DNA from: Rhizomys pruinosus | Lineage: Eukaryota; Chordata; Mammalia; Rodentia; Spalacidae | Assembly (NCBI GenBank): GCA_009823505.1 | Contig: VZQC01009936.1 | Span: forward strand, 667,427 to 731,426 | Length of the DNA stretch: 64,000 nt | Direction of reading: 5' to 3' | Shown: in pieces, positions 11,786 to 22,689 of the stretch | Layout of the letters: the number at the start of each line of letters is the position of its first letter | How positions within the stretch are numbered: the stretch's first letter is position 1 | The notes under the pieces: generated by a model | What the model was told of the DNA's origin: nothing | Database searches by the model: none | What the model saw: the letters and a program-made list of their open reading frames with translations, nothing else | Position numbers and translations under genes: made by a program

Positions 11786-13715
11786 CTGTGTCACCTACCC
11801 GACCCTGCAGAGATGTCTGCCCTGTGCTTCTCCAGTACTCAGGCCCCTTCCCAGAACCAGATCTCCTGAGTGGATCTGGGGCAAATAGGGGCCAGGGTTG
11901 GATGCCCAGGTAGCTGCTGTCTGGAAGGCATGGAAACACGTGATAAGAAGGCCACGCCCCCAGGGCCTTGGCTTTTCCTTTGTGTGATTCCAGCAGCCTT
12001 CACCACACATCATGTTTGGATGTGCTGATGAAGCTCTATCACTGCAGAAAGTGCTCAGGGATCAAGCCCCTCCTGCATTCTGTGTCACGTCTGTGACTTC
12101 CATGTGCACTGTGCTTCTGACAGGCACCCTTTCCCTTCGGGCCAAGTCTGGCATTGTTTGCAGGCTTCTCACATGACCCTGTTTCAAGTCATTGAGTTTT
12201 CCATGGCTGTGGGGGGGAGGGGGGGGCCCAGGTCATTTCACAGTTTCCAGCACAAAATGTTCTTGTTCTTCCGGCACACTGAGCCTTCGGCACCCACCTT
12301 CCCTCTCTCTGCAGCTCTCCTCTCCCTAGCTGTGTCTTTTTTGGCACTATCTCTTTCCTCCTCATTCCCCTCCTTCCTTACAATTAACAGAATGTTGTCC
12401 AATTAAAAGAGGGCATGCTTTTAGGAAGCCATTGCTCTTCTATTCCTGAAGCATTGTAAACACTACTCAAGTCATAAGCTGTGTTCCTTTTCTTTTATTC
12501 CTTCCTCCCTAAGTGGGATGATGGAACAGCATGGGTATTGTTCAATTGCTTATTTTTTAATCAGCCCAATCTGGATTGAAGTCCTTATTGTTCTACTCAG
12601 TAGCTATGTGCACTCAGGCAAGTAGCTTTAGTTCTGGGCCTAATCTGAAACTCCACGGGGCTGTGAGAACGAAGTACACAAATCTAAGCCTAGGAGCCTG
12701 GCTCCCCACCCATGTGCTGCCCCCATCCTTCAACCTCCCATTTTACTTGGCCCATAGCTCCAACTACTATTTTCTATTGTGTTTTACTCTAACATTTATT
12801 TCTAAGCTACATCTTATGCACCATATCTAAACAAGAGTAAGGTGTGGTTCATTTCTTTAAGAGCAATCTGGTGCTGGAAAGGGAACAAACAGCAGGGAAG
12901 TATATCTTAACTATCTGAAAGGGGCCATAGGACAGAGGGGAAGCAGGAAGGGAGCACCAGAGACCTCGCAGGGTCAGAGGGGGAGAGCAGATGTCCCCTG
13001 TAGGTAACGGCAGACCAAGGACCCTGACCAGTGTTGGACTTGGGATGAACGCTCTGGGAAGACGAAAGCATATGACAGGAATTTCCGTGGTCGCAGTGCA
13101 TACTGGGGAGTGGCCGTGTGTGAAGCTGTGCTGTTGCAGAGTCCAGGTCCAGGAGTGTGTTGTATACTGCAGTCAGGACTCACGGACAGCCGTGGAGAGA
13201 CCTGAGAGGGTTTTAGGCCAGTGAGCACCATCACATGACAGAACTTTTACCAAGCCAAGAACGGTGAGTCCTTGATACCAGCTGCCTGATCAAAATGCAC
13301 AGGCAATGTGAGGTCCACAGGCCAGAAGTTTTCCTGTGGCCACAGTTAGCTGGAGCACCTTGGGAGATATCTCCTCTCTGACCATCAGAGCTTCCACTTC
13401 ACTCTGAAGGGAAGGCATTGGACTGACCATGTCCATGTGTCTTTCCCCTTGAGCAGTAGTCTATACTTTATCAAAATGCTACACTGTTGTGGTGGTTGAC
13501 ACGCAGTATATATCCACTTTTAATCTTCATAATTCATGTTAAAATTTGGCTGCTAAAATGCATGATGGTATAGTTATTACAAATTAAGAGTCCAATATGG
13601 TTTCTTGGTAGTCTTGGCTGGGTCAGAAATTGTGTAAATTACTATATTTCTCTGACTAGTCCCTATCTTCCATTCACTGTGTTATGTAATAGTTAAACTG
13701 AGAAATAAGAGTACA
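11786..13715. other. Mob3b intron, unassigned
   Basis: Nothing supported apart from short homopolymers, for example a G-run near 12210. Confidence 0.4.
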
Positions 13716-13825
13716 GTTTGTCTAGGTATGGGGTTCACCACTGCAATCCTAGAACTGGAGAGATTGAGGCAAGTTCCAGACCATTCTGAAACACAGCCAT
13801 TTAGCACGATCATGTCTCAATATAA
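13716..13825 (+). mobile_element. Possible degenerate B1
   Basis: 'gcaatcctagaactggagag' and a terminal 'catgtctcaatataag' follow B1 order but with heavy divergence. Confidence 0.3.
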
Positions 13826-14117
13826 GACAGCAATAGCTGAATCATAGAGCTCGTAGAAATTTCACCTATGGATTTCAAAATCCATTTTGCAATACTACCA
13901 AACAGGAAAAAAAAAAAAATTAAATGAATAAAAAGGGAAGTAGACCAAGATTCTAGGTAGAAATCATCTTTAATTTTAGAAATGAATTTCAATGAGTTTT
14001 GCCTAGTTTTTGTAGGGATGGGGGCGGGCTGGAAAAAACCAGCCTATGTTTTGCATAAGATACACAACCCCTGTCTGACTTAAATTCCTTTTTTATTTTT
14101 ATTTTTTTAATTCTTTT

Positions 14118-14205
14118 TGTTATTGTTGTTGCTGTTGTTGTTGTTTTGTTGTTGGTGGTTGTGGGTTTTTGTTTTATTTTGTTTTGATTTTTGGGTATTT
14201 TTGAG
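14118..14205 (+). repeat. (TTG)n/(T,G)-rich low complexity
   Basis: Irregular TTG units then TTTTG units, without purine A content. Confidence 0.85.
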
Positions 14206-14220
14206 ACAGGGTCTCAAAAC

Positions 14221-14349
14221 AGTGCATCACTTTAATCCCAGCTCTCAGGAGACAGAGGCAGGCAGATCTCTTTGGGCTCAAGGCCAACCTGATCTCCATA
14301 GTGCATTCCAGACCAGCTGGGGCTACAGGGAGACCCTGTCTCAAAAAGA

Positions 14350-14392
<43 letters not shown>
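14221..14392 (+). mobile_element. B1 SINE with (AAAT)n tail
   Basis: 'tttaatcccagctctcagga' to 'gggagaccctgtctcaaaaa', then about eleven AAAT units to 14391. Confidence 0.8.
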
Positions 14393-14393
<1 letters not shown>

Positions 14394-14404
14394 CAAAATT
14401 TTAG

Positions 14405-14500
14405 AAAGATTTTATTATTTTATTTTATGCATATGAGTGTTCTGCCTGCAGGTGTGAAAGTGCATCATGTTGTTAACCACTGAGCATCTCTCCAGCTGCT
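14405..14500 (-). mobile_element. Short B2/B3 remnant, reverse
   Basis: T-rich tail at left, 'tgttctgcctgcaggtgtg', and the reverse head 'ctgagcatctctccagctg'; the middle is deleted. Confidence 0.6.
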
Positions 14501-15219
14501 CCTTTTTATTGCTTTTAAAACTCCTAGTGCTTTTTGTATAATGATGTGAGTATTAAAAATATCTGAAAATTCAGAGACTATGCCAAGAACAAAAAATAAG
14601 AAACAGAACATGTAAAGCATACATAATTTCACTTACCTATCTATAAACTAATATTGGACATATATCTTATTTATGTTTTCACACAAATAACTGCTTCAAA
14701 TCATATGACTTAAAAATTGATCATATGTTAATGTACAACTAGTGGTAAGGGTCTTCTCAGATTAAGGCAAATATGTAATGAATTCCAGAGCTAGTAGAAA
14801 GCAGACAGTGAGGACCCAAGAAAAGCTCGTTTCCGAGCGAGCGTCTTGTGGACTGGGAGAAGAACAGAGTACTGACCAGATAAAAGAAGCAGCCTGAGGG
14901 GGACTCCCGGCCACCTGCCTGCCGGGGACCGGGAGAGCTGGTCTGCCTTGCTAGCTGTGTGCTGGAAATGAGGCAAAGGGGGCCAGGCCAGCCTGACCTG
15001 TGTCGGCTGCAGGGTGGAGAGCTGGTCGCTGGCTGTGGAGAGTGAGGGCTAAGTGACCCATGGGTCACATCTGAAGCCTGGCTTGAGTATTCCTGCAGGA
15101 AAGCATATCTGGATAAAAAAAATTAAAGTTATCATATCAGGTATTGGTTGTCATTATAGCGTTTTCCAACGAAGTGTATTTGAGGAGCTCTTCGTCCTGC
15201 TCATCCCCACCCCGGCCAT
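14501..15219. other. Mob3b intron, unassigned
   Basis: AT-rich first half, GC-rich second half. No element recognised. Confidence 0.4.
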
Positions 15220-15343
15220 CCTTTGTCCCCTCTGCTCCGCAGTCTCCCCCCCTTGTTCCCTCCCCTCCGCAGTCCCCGCCTTTGTCCCCCCCACTCCACA
15301 GTCTCCCCCCCTTTGTCCCCTCCGCTCCACAGTCTCCCCCTAC
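15220..15343 (+). repeat. C-rich minisatellite, about 4 units of 28-31 bp
   Basis: The unit is approximately 'cctttgtcccctccgctcca' followed by 'cagtctccccc', repeated four times with small length changes. Confidence 0.9.
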
Positions 15344-15364
15344 CTTGGTCTTCCCAATCACCTC

Positions 15365-15625
15365 CCTTCACTCTCCGTACTTTTTCTTGATTTTTGGGCT
15401 CTTTATTTATTTTATCCATATTTATGTTAGGATCTGCATATAAAAGAATGTCTTTCTGGATTTGGGTCACCTCACTTAATACTGTTCTTTGGGGATCCAT
15501 CCATTTTCCTGAACTTTTTATAATTTCATTTTTCTCTACACCTGAATAAAATTCCATTGTCATGTGCCACATTTTCATTGTGTGGTCATCTATTGATGGA
15601 TATGTAGGCTGTTTTCATTTCCTTT
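15365..15625 (-). mobile_element. L1 ORF2 3' fragment, reverse
   Basis: The text follows the usual reverse L1 ORF2 end ('gggtcacctcacttaatact' ... 'attccattgtcatgtgccac' ... 'tctattgatggatatgtagg'). Confidence 0.7.
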
Positions 15626-15631
15626 AAAAAA

Positions 15632-15770
15632 AACTTTTTTTGAGATAGGATCTCCGGATAGCCCCAGCTGGCCTAGAACGCACTATGTAGACCAGGCTGG
15701 CCTAACAAGAGATCTGCTTGCCTCTGCCTCCCAAGTGCTGGTATTAAAGGCATGCACTACCATGTTCAGC
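15632..15770 (-). mobile_element. B1 SINE, reverse
   Basis: Poly(T), 'gagataggatctccggatag' through 'gtagaccaggctggcc' to 'catgcactaccatgttcag'. Confidence 0.85.
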
Positions 15771-15777
15771 ATATTTT

Positions 15778-16078
15778 AAAACATGATTGTGTATGAGTAT
15801 TTTGCTTGCATGTTGTAAATGCACCATGTGTGGGCACTTCCCACTGAGGACATAAGAGGGCATTGGATCCCCCAGAACTGGAGGGTGATTGTCAGCTGCC
15901 AGGCAGGTACAGAGAGAAGAACCCCTGTACAAGAGCAGCCGGTGCCCCTAACTGCCACATCACCTCAGGGAACAGAACCCTGCACAAGAGCAGCCGGTGC
16001 CCCTAACTGCCAGGTCACCTCAGGGAACAGAACCCTGCACAAGAGCAGCCGGTGCCCCTAACTGCCACATCACCTCTC
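15778..16078 (-). mobile_element. B3/B2 SINE, reverse, with triplicated head segment
   Basis: An ordinary reverse B3 body ('gtatgagtattttgcttgca' ... 'ggcattggatcccccagaac') whose head end is present three times in tandem at about 15925-16075. Confidence 0.75.
15925..16075 (+). repeat. Three tandem copies of a roughly 57-bp unit inside a SINE
   Basis: Each unit contains 'caagagcagccggtgcccct' followed by 'aactgccacatcacct'. The second and third copies are almost identical. Confidence 0.9.
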
Positions 16079-16568
16079 CTGCTCCTAGTTCCATTTCCTT
16101 GCTGTTGAGAATCGAGCAGCAATAAACACAGGTAAGCAAGTGTCTCTGTGGTAGCATATGGAGTCCTTTGTGCATGTGCCCAGGTATAACTGGGTGGCTT
16201 TAGAAAAAAACATACAAGTGGGTTGTTTTTTGTTTGTTTGTTTGTTTCATAAATACAGTCTCTATCAATGAACACTTCTCAGAAAATCCCACCTGCAGAA
16301 ACCTCCTTAAGCACTCTTTGGAGTTTTTAGTGGCCTGCCTTAATACATATGACACTCATTAAGTCTAATAAGGGCAGCAGAATAGAAGATACTGAGCCAG
16401 CCTACTGTCTCCTTGAGAAAGGAATGCAGTTGGCCCTGTCAGAGTAGTCTGCTGGAGGGCTGTGATGGGGCAAGCCATTTATTTTTGTTCTGTCTTTAAA
16501 CAGTTCATTGGTGCCACCCAGTGGCAACATAGTAGAATACAGCCTTGGGGCCTATACTTAAAAACAAT
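16079..16568. other. Mob3b intron, unassigned
   Basis: A short (TTTG)n run near 16228-16250 and the weak CTCF-like motif at 16511 are the only features seen. Confidence 0.4.
16511..16524 (-). promoter_or_regulatory. Weak CTCF-like motif (reverse)
   Basis: The minus strand reads CCACTGGGTGGCAC, one mismatch to the core, about 750 bases upstream of the Mob3b terminal exon. Confidence 0.25.
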
Positions 16569-16613
16569 TGTGTGTGTGAGTGTGTGTGTGAGTGTGTGTG
16601 TGCGTGTGTGTGC
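16569..16613 (+). repeat. (GT)n microsatellite, interrupted
   Basis: GT units interrupted by 'gagt' and 'gcgt'. Confidence 0.9.
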
Positions 16614-16904
16614 TGCTCACCTCACCTGCTGAGCCATCTTGCTGTTCCAGACCTACAAGTTTCAAAGGGCAGAGCCAAGAAAAATGTCCTTAAGTTGTTT
16701 AGTTATTACAGCCGTTCTTTTCCTGTGGGAATTTCAAACGCATCCCACAAACCACTTGCTTCTGTACATTGGGTCAGTTCACACTGTGAGGAAGCCATAG
16801 CTCTTCAGTGGGAACTTGGTGGTCTTGGATCGTCTGTGCCACTCTGAATCAGTTCACCCTCCCTAGACTTGTTTTTAACAAAGAAAACTTTCATGGTTTT
16901 TTGT

Positions 16905-17000
16905 TTGTTTGTTTTTTAGGTTTTTTTTTTTTTTTTTTTTTTTTTTGGTCTTTTCGAGACCAGGGTCTCCTGTAGTCCCAGCTGGGGGACTTGGAATTTT
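16905..17000 (-). mobile_element. Truncated B1 SINE, reverse
   Basis: A long poly(T) (over 25 bases from about 16920) is followed by 'cttttcgagaccagggtctc' and 'gtagtcccagctggggg', where the B1 stops. Confidence 0.75.
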
Positions 17001-17019
17001 GCCACAACAGTCAAAAACT

Positions 17020-17150
17020 GTAAGCAGTGCCGGGGGGGGGGGGTGTGCAGAGCGAACAGAACACATGCTCATGCAGAGTCTCTCTGTAAGCAGTGCTGGG
17101 GGGTGGAGGGTACAGACCAAATGGAACACATGCTCGTGCACAGTCTCTCT
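17020..17150 (+). repeat. Two tandem copies of a 66-bp unit with G-run
   Basis: 'gtaagcagtgc' begins at 17020 and again at 17086. The first copy carries a run of 12 or more G, the second a shorter one. It lies just upstream of the Mob3b exon branch region. Confidence 0.9.
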
Positions 17151-17268
17151 GGCCACACTTCAGCCCTTGGTTTAGGGGTTTGGGGTAAACGCTCTCGGGG
17201 TGTTTTCGAATCGCTCCTCCATCGCTGCTTCCACTGTTTCCCTTGACTGTCCTCTCCTTGCTTTCCAG

Positions 17269-17298
17269 AAAGAGATGACAGCCAGGATGTGTCACTAG
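17269..17298 (+). CDS. Mob3b: Mob3b, terminal coding exon (C-terminal 9 codons and stop)
   Basis: MOB3B is a MOB-family kinase co-activator-like protein of the Hippo/NDR signalling group. Only its last coding exon is here. After a pyrimidine-rich tract and the acceptor 'tgctttccag' (AG at 17267-17268), the frame reads KEMTARMCH followed by TAG, which is the conserved C-terminus of MOB3 proteins (known family: KEMT-[SA]-RMCH). The exon enters in phase 0. The zinc-binding MOB core lies in earlier exons outside the window; I found no trace of the preceding exon in 1-17268, so that stretch is the last intron. Identification rests on nine residues plus synteny: in human 9p21 the MOB3B 3' end faces the 5' end of EQTN in the same orientation, exactly as here. 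MOB3A or MOB3C would fit the peptide but not the neighbour. Confidence 0.85.
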   Translation, partial: KEMTARMCH

Positions 17299-18065
17299 CC
17301 CGCCACCTCCTCCTTCAGAAAAAGGAAATCTGTCTGTATCAAGAATTCCTCCTGGGACAGAAGAGCCTCTGCCTGGCTGAAATGTCCTCTACTTCCAGGA
17401 ACAGGAGAGCTTGAGACCTGCAGGGACTCTGGGGACTTCTGAAAGACATTTCCTACTCATTTCCTGTGCTCTTCATCTGAGTGCTGCTAGCTGAGACCTC
17501 TGGGGCAGGCAGACCAGAGCATGAAGAAGGGCCAGCCTTGGCCCCGTGGGCTGCGGACAGCACAAGACGGCCTCTACATACATCATGGTTCTGCCTGTGA
17601 CCTGCTACCTAAGCTTTACTGGAATTCAGGTTTTTAGACTGAGGGGTTTTTTTGTCCCTTTCCACTTACGTCAGACTTTTCTGTCTTTGTTTTCTACGTA
17701 CCAAGCAAATCTAGGGATTGAGAGAGGCAGTAAGTTTTCCTATCCCTACCCTTCTTTGGGTCTCCGAAGAGACCTTCTGCCCTGGGTCTGTGGCTAAACC
17801 TTGCGTGGGGCTTGGAGCTGGCCAAGGCATGCCCTTTCCCTCATAGGTGGTGTCAGCAGGGTCCAACCCCAGTGCTGGATCATCTCTGCCCCAAAGATGC
17901 TCCTTCACAATCTAAGCATTAGGAAGAGCTGGAATAGAGCTAGACTTGTCAGTCTGCCCTGGTCAGAACATGTTCTTGGCAGCCACTGTCAGTCCTAGAC
18001 TCTTCCATTGAAGATCTTCTTTCCCATTTCCCAGAAGAGAAAAATAAAGTTACAAATGGGCAGTA
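17299..18065 (+). other. Mob3b: Mob3b 3' UTR (probable minimum extent)
   Basis: Sequence following the Mob3b stop codon. It is free of recognisable interspersed repeats, as expected for exonic sequence, in contrast to the SINE and tandem repeat just upstream. A canonical AATAAA lies at 18043-18048 with a likely cleavage point some 15-20 bases later. The true 3' UTR may be longer and use a more distal site (other AATAAA hexamers occur near 22040 and 22100), so the end is a minimum inferred from the first good signal. Confidence 0.5.
18043..18048 (+). terminator. Poly(A) signal AATAAA, candidate for Mob3b
   Basis: Canonical hexamer 745 bases after the Mob3b stop codon, within 'gaaaaataaagttac'. 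It is the first AATAAA on the plus strand after the stop. Confidence 0.5.
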
Positions 18066-19685
18066 GGATCCCTGGCGCAGATTAGGGCAGTGTTTGTAGG
18101 GAATGCACACAAAGCGTCCTAGCATTTCAGTAGTGAGACTAAGGAGCAGTTGCTGTGTGCTTGAAACACCCAGAGTTGCAGTAGATGAAACATAACCTTC
18201 TCAGATTCCTTCACAAGACTGTGGTCTAGACAGCTTGAGATTAGGGCATGCTAATACTTCCCGTATGATTTCAATACAGTATCTGTTGGTGGAAGAAAGT
18301 AGATATGAATGTATTCAAGCCTTTGATGTAATTAACAAAAGATAACTAAGATGCTCTCATTTCGTTTTGGTATATAGAATATGTTAATGCCACAAAAGCT
18401 TAAGAAGCATACAATCTTTGTGCAAACTACGGAAAGGCCAACTGTCTGGGCACAGCAGCATTCTGGGTGACCAGGCCATGCAGAGCAAACTTGCTCCTGT
18501 CTCATACATGCTGTCTCATGAACCCAAGGCCACCCCTCTGCTCCATGTGGTTGGTTGGCCCATGATCTGGTCTAATCATTCTTTTTTCCCTTTTCCTAAG
18601 TAACTTTTAGAGGCCATGACGGTACGAGTTTTTGTCAGCATTACCTTCTGGGTAAAGGATACCTAGCTGCCCCAAAGATCCAGAGAAACACAAGCCCTAA
18701 CACTGCCTATGCACATGCAACACACAGCACCCTCCACAGGGGATGGTGGGACTGAGAAAGGACAGCACGGGCCTGTGGCCTCGGGACCAGTTCTACAGTT
18801 CTGTACCTTGGACAACCACAGAATGTTGCATTAGGAAGTTGAATATGTTCCTGTGTTTCAATGATAATTAATCGAGTGGGAAAATAGACTCTGAAGACAT
18901 TTGTCATTTATTTTTAAGATTGTTTTCTATTAACTGTGTATGTGAAATTTCTGCTCAATTTAAAAATCTAAATATTTTTTTAACTTTTTGGAAACATTTT
19001 CTCCTGGTTCTATTGCTAATTGCACTAATCAACTCTTCTAGAGTAAATTTTAGCAGACTGATGGTTATTTTTTTAAGTACAGGGTATTTCTACTACTACA
19101 GAACTTTGTTTGGAAAATTCTAAAAACAAATTTTTATGGGCTCTTTCTAAGTCTTTGGCCCGACCTTATCTTCTGTGTATCTGCTATTGCCATGGAAGAT
19201 CTTTACAGCCCTCAGACAACTCCAGACCTGTCTCTGCCTCTGACTATGCCCCTTCTTCATCCTCTTCTACATTTTGAGGGAAAATTCAAAGTTGAAATAT
19301 TACAACGAGCACCCCATGCCCTTATAACTGCATCAAGTGTTAACATGTCACCTCATTTTCTTTCTCACTAGAAATGCATTCTTGTTGCTGAACCATTGAA
19401 AAACAAATTCCACTCATCATAAAATTTGAAACACGTCATCATGCCCCTCCTGTTAGCAATATTGACATTATCCTGTCCATCTTCAATGTCTCAGTGTCAC
19501 CAGCTCCAAGACACTGAACACTAGTGCAGTGACTATCTCGTATACAGTCCATGCTCAAATGCTCTGTCTCAAAACAATTCTTTATGGTTGATTTTCTTTC
19601 TTTGGAAAAAAACTTAGAATCTAGTCAAAAGCTGTATACTGCATGTAGTTGTCATCATCTTAGTTTCCATGAACAGATTCATTCT

Positions 19686-19686
<1 letters not shown>
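18066..19686. other. Mob3b-Eqtn intergenic, unassigned
   Basis: No gene or clear repeat; AT-rich. It may contain distal Mob3b 3' UTR. Confidence 0.4.

Positions 19687-19718
<32 letters not shown>
19687..19718 (+). repeat. (TG)n microsatellite
   Basis: About fifteen TG units. Confidence 0.95.
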
Positions 19719-20507
19719 TGGGTGTAGTGTAGTGGGTCTTTCATCACTGACATTGCTAGAGAATTCAGGCTAGTTTATTTATGGGGAGGTTTATTTTTTG
19801 CTTGTTCATTTTGAGATTTGGGTTAAACACTTTAGGGCAAGAATGCGCACAAGGAACGATGCTCTCTTGTTGCATCATGCTGGAGAAGGCATAGTTCTGT
19901 TTCCATGATTGATCAGTGGGTCCAAGTGTTATTTGCCTGATCCAATCATGTACCACAATCCATTATTAAGCTCTGAAATTCAGTACATACATTTTCTATA
20001 GAATATAAGATTATACAAGCAGGAAGGTTTTGCATGCAGTCAGGACATGAGTATGCTGGCTTGTGCAAACTTGTATGATCCTGTAGCCAGAGCTGAACTA
20101 TATGTGTCTTTTTCCCCTCAGTGACTTTCCCATTCAGACCCATAGTTTTTTCATCAAGTCCATTTATTCTTCTTGAAGGTGATTGTCAATTCTTGAAGGT
20201 GATTGTCAGTTACTTTTTAGAGAGAAAAATCTTAAATATCACAATATGTTGTGCCTCTCCAAAAGAAATGATTAGGAATAGAATGTCTTGTAAAAGTTCC
20301 CCTTGGAAGAACAATGAAAGGAATAGATTCAAATACTGATCTAGATTATTTTTCTACTTCTTAATCTTCTGTTCCCTGAATGGTTCTCTCATTTCTAAGA
20401 ACGCAGAGCCTCAGAGCTAGGATGAATGTCAGGAACTCTGCAGCTCCTCGCTCCATTCTTTCTATCTACCAAACCATGCCAGTAACATTTCAGGTAAAAT
20501 CTGCTCA
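19719..20507. other. Intergenic, unassigned
   Basis: Only a small direct repeat ('ttcttgaaggtgattgtca' twice at about 20170-20210) was noticed. Confidence 0.4.
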
Positions 20508-20645
20508 CCTTTTTTTTTGGGGGGGGGAGGTCCTACTGGCCTGGAGCTTGCTTTGTAGACCAGGCTGGCCTTGTACTCACAGATATCTGCCTGGCTCTGC
20601 CTCCTGAGTGCTGAGATTAAAGACATGCACCACCATGCTGGGCTC
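20508..20645 (-). mobile_element. B1 SINE, reverse
   Basis: T/G-run, 'gtagaccaggctggccttg' and 'catgcaccaccatgctggg'. Confidence 0.85.
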
Positions 20646-20721
20646 TGCTCTCCTTTTATAGATCTTCAGGCATAAAAATTCTACAGCATCCTCTATATGA
20701 CCCACTGAAACCTTACAGCCT

Positions 20722-20808
20722 TTAAACTTTCCATCCACTTAAACTTTTCATCCACTTAAACTTTCCATCCACTTAAACTTTCCATCCACTTAAACTTTTT
20801 CCATCCAG
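20722..20808 (+). repeat. 18-bp minisatellite, about 5 units
   Basis: The unit is 'aaactttccatccactt' with one-base variants, five consecutive copies. Confidence 0.95.
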
Positions 20809-21362
20809 TTCAAGCTCAGTCTAACTTCATCTCTTCTCAAGTCTTATCTTGAGGAAGGTCCAGAGACTATACAGGGAAGTAAACATTCAATGAGAGCTTT
20901 ATTTGCATATTATGTGTAAAGGACTAATGTCAGTGGTCCTTCAGCCTCTAAGAGTTCTCCCAGTAGTGACATCCCCTGAAAGTCTTGCTAACCCACTGTT
21001 TCTATTGAGCTACCAACCCCTGCAAAGTTCTCCCTGTGTCTGAATTATAGATATTAACCACTGTGAGCCTGGTCAGAAATTATCTCATGCCATCTCCAAA
21101 CCCTCCTCTGTTTTTTGTAGTCCTAACTATAATTAAAAAGAAGAAGAAGAAAAAAAAACTTTGGATTTTCTTGTCTATTTTAGTTGCCCATGCAAAGCTC
21201 TTTAGCTGGATTATGTCTAACCCAAGATTCCTTTCTTCCCACCCTTTAATATCTCTCGTTAGAACACACACTGCTTGGGATTGGTTGAGGTTTTTAAATT
21301 TTCTTTTTTCGTGTCTTTCTTTCATTCTTCTTTTTGCTTTGTTTTTGTTTTACTGTTCATTT
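20809..21362. other. Intergenic, unassigned
   Basis: No supported element. Confidence 0.4.
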
Positions 21363-21487
21363 TCTTGGTTTTTTGAGACAAGGTCTCACTGTGTAGATCT
21401 GGCTAGCCTAAAACTCACTATGTAGACCAAGCTGGCCTTGAACTAACAGAAATCCACCTGCCTCTGCCTCTGCCTCCTGAGTGCTCA
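21363..21487 (-). mobile_element. B1 SINE, reverse
   Basis: 'gttttttgagacaaggtctc' through 'tgtagaccaagctggcctt' to 'cctcctgagtgctca'; the head is truncated. Confidence 0.85.
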
Positions 21488-22149
21488 TCTTTCTGTGACT
21501 TATGCCACTAGGTCATTCTCAGCATTGATGGCTGCTCCTTATTCCTGCAGTCCTTCCATACCTCGGAAAACATTACACTGTGAGGAAAAGAAATATGGCC
21601 ATCTCTTCAAGAAATGGCAGAGGTACCATTTGGACAACATTGTCATTCCTGTTCTGATTATTTTGGCCTCTGTAGAAATTGATGATTTCCTTCTAGACTT
21701 AGCCAAACAAAGTGTGTTTTGGAAGTAATGATTGTTTTCCTGATTTAAAAATGTTAATCAACACAGAAATTTTGTAAGAAGGCATTTTCCTCTAGTCAGG
21801 TATTAAATATGACTAAAATTTTTCAATGATGTGTAAAGATTTGTGTAATATAGAGGAAGAGTCCATTTCTAATCAAAAAGGCTGTTTTATTAGCTTCTAG
21901 CATTCTGACTTCAAAATTTTTCTGTATGTATTTTAAATACATCTGAAAAATGTTAACCATATTTTAGTTCCACTTATGATTCAATTAAGGGTTTGACTAT
22001 TAGAAAAACAGACTAACATAATTAAATCGATTAGAAAATAAAGATATATCTAAAGGATATTTATGAAACCATTTCTGTGTGAGCTTTGGAATTCAAATGT
22101 CACAAATAAAAGTTATATAACCATCTTCTAGTTTGTCTTTATGCCTAAT
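21488..22149. other. Intergenic, AT-rich, unassigned
   Basis: No gene or element recognised. Confidence 0.4.
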
Positions 22150-22378
22150 TTATTTCTTTTTCTAATTTTTCTCATTATTTTTATTTTATATGTATGAGTG
22201 TGTTGCCTGAATATGTGTAAATGCACCCATGTTGCACAGTGTCTGCAGAGGTCAGAAGCATGTGTTGGATCCCCTGGAACTTGTGGATGTTAGCCACCAT
22301 GTGGGTGCTGGGAATCAAATCCAGGTCCTCCGCAAGAGCATGCAGTGCTCTTAACTGATGAACCACCTCTCCAGCCCT
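22150..22378 (-). mobile_element. B2/B3 SINE, reverse
   Basis: 'atgtatgagtgtgttgcctg' at the tail side and 'gaaccacctctccagccc' at the head side, full length. Confidence 0.85.
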
Positions 22379-22689
22379 TCAGTGAGCTTTTTCTATGAAC
22401 TAGTTTTGTTGTTTCTGTATACTAGATTATCATCTAATTAATACTGAATTCTGTGGTAAGGAAAAAAGTACACACAGTCTGTGAAAAGCTAAACTATACA
22501 CTTGAGGTCTTACTGAAGAGTTCTGTAATAGGATAAAGGAATTTTTTACTAAAATGTAATTATGTATATGCATGTTTTCAAAGTTAGCAAAATTAACAAC
22601 TGCCTTTATATTTACCCCCGTCGTGAACGCTAAAAACTAATAAAGCTCATATAGACACAGGTAATGCACATAAAATTAAAAAAAAAAGG

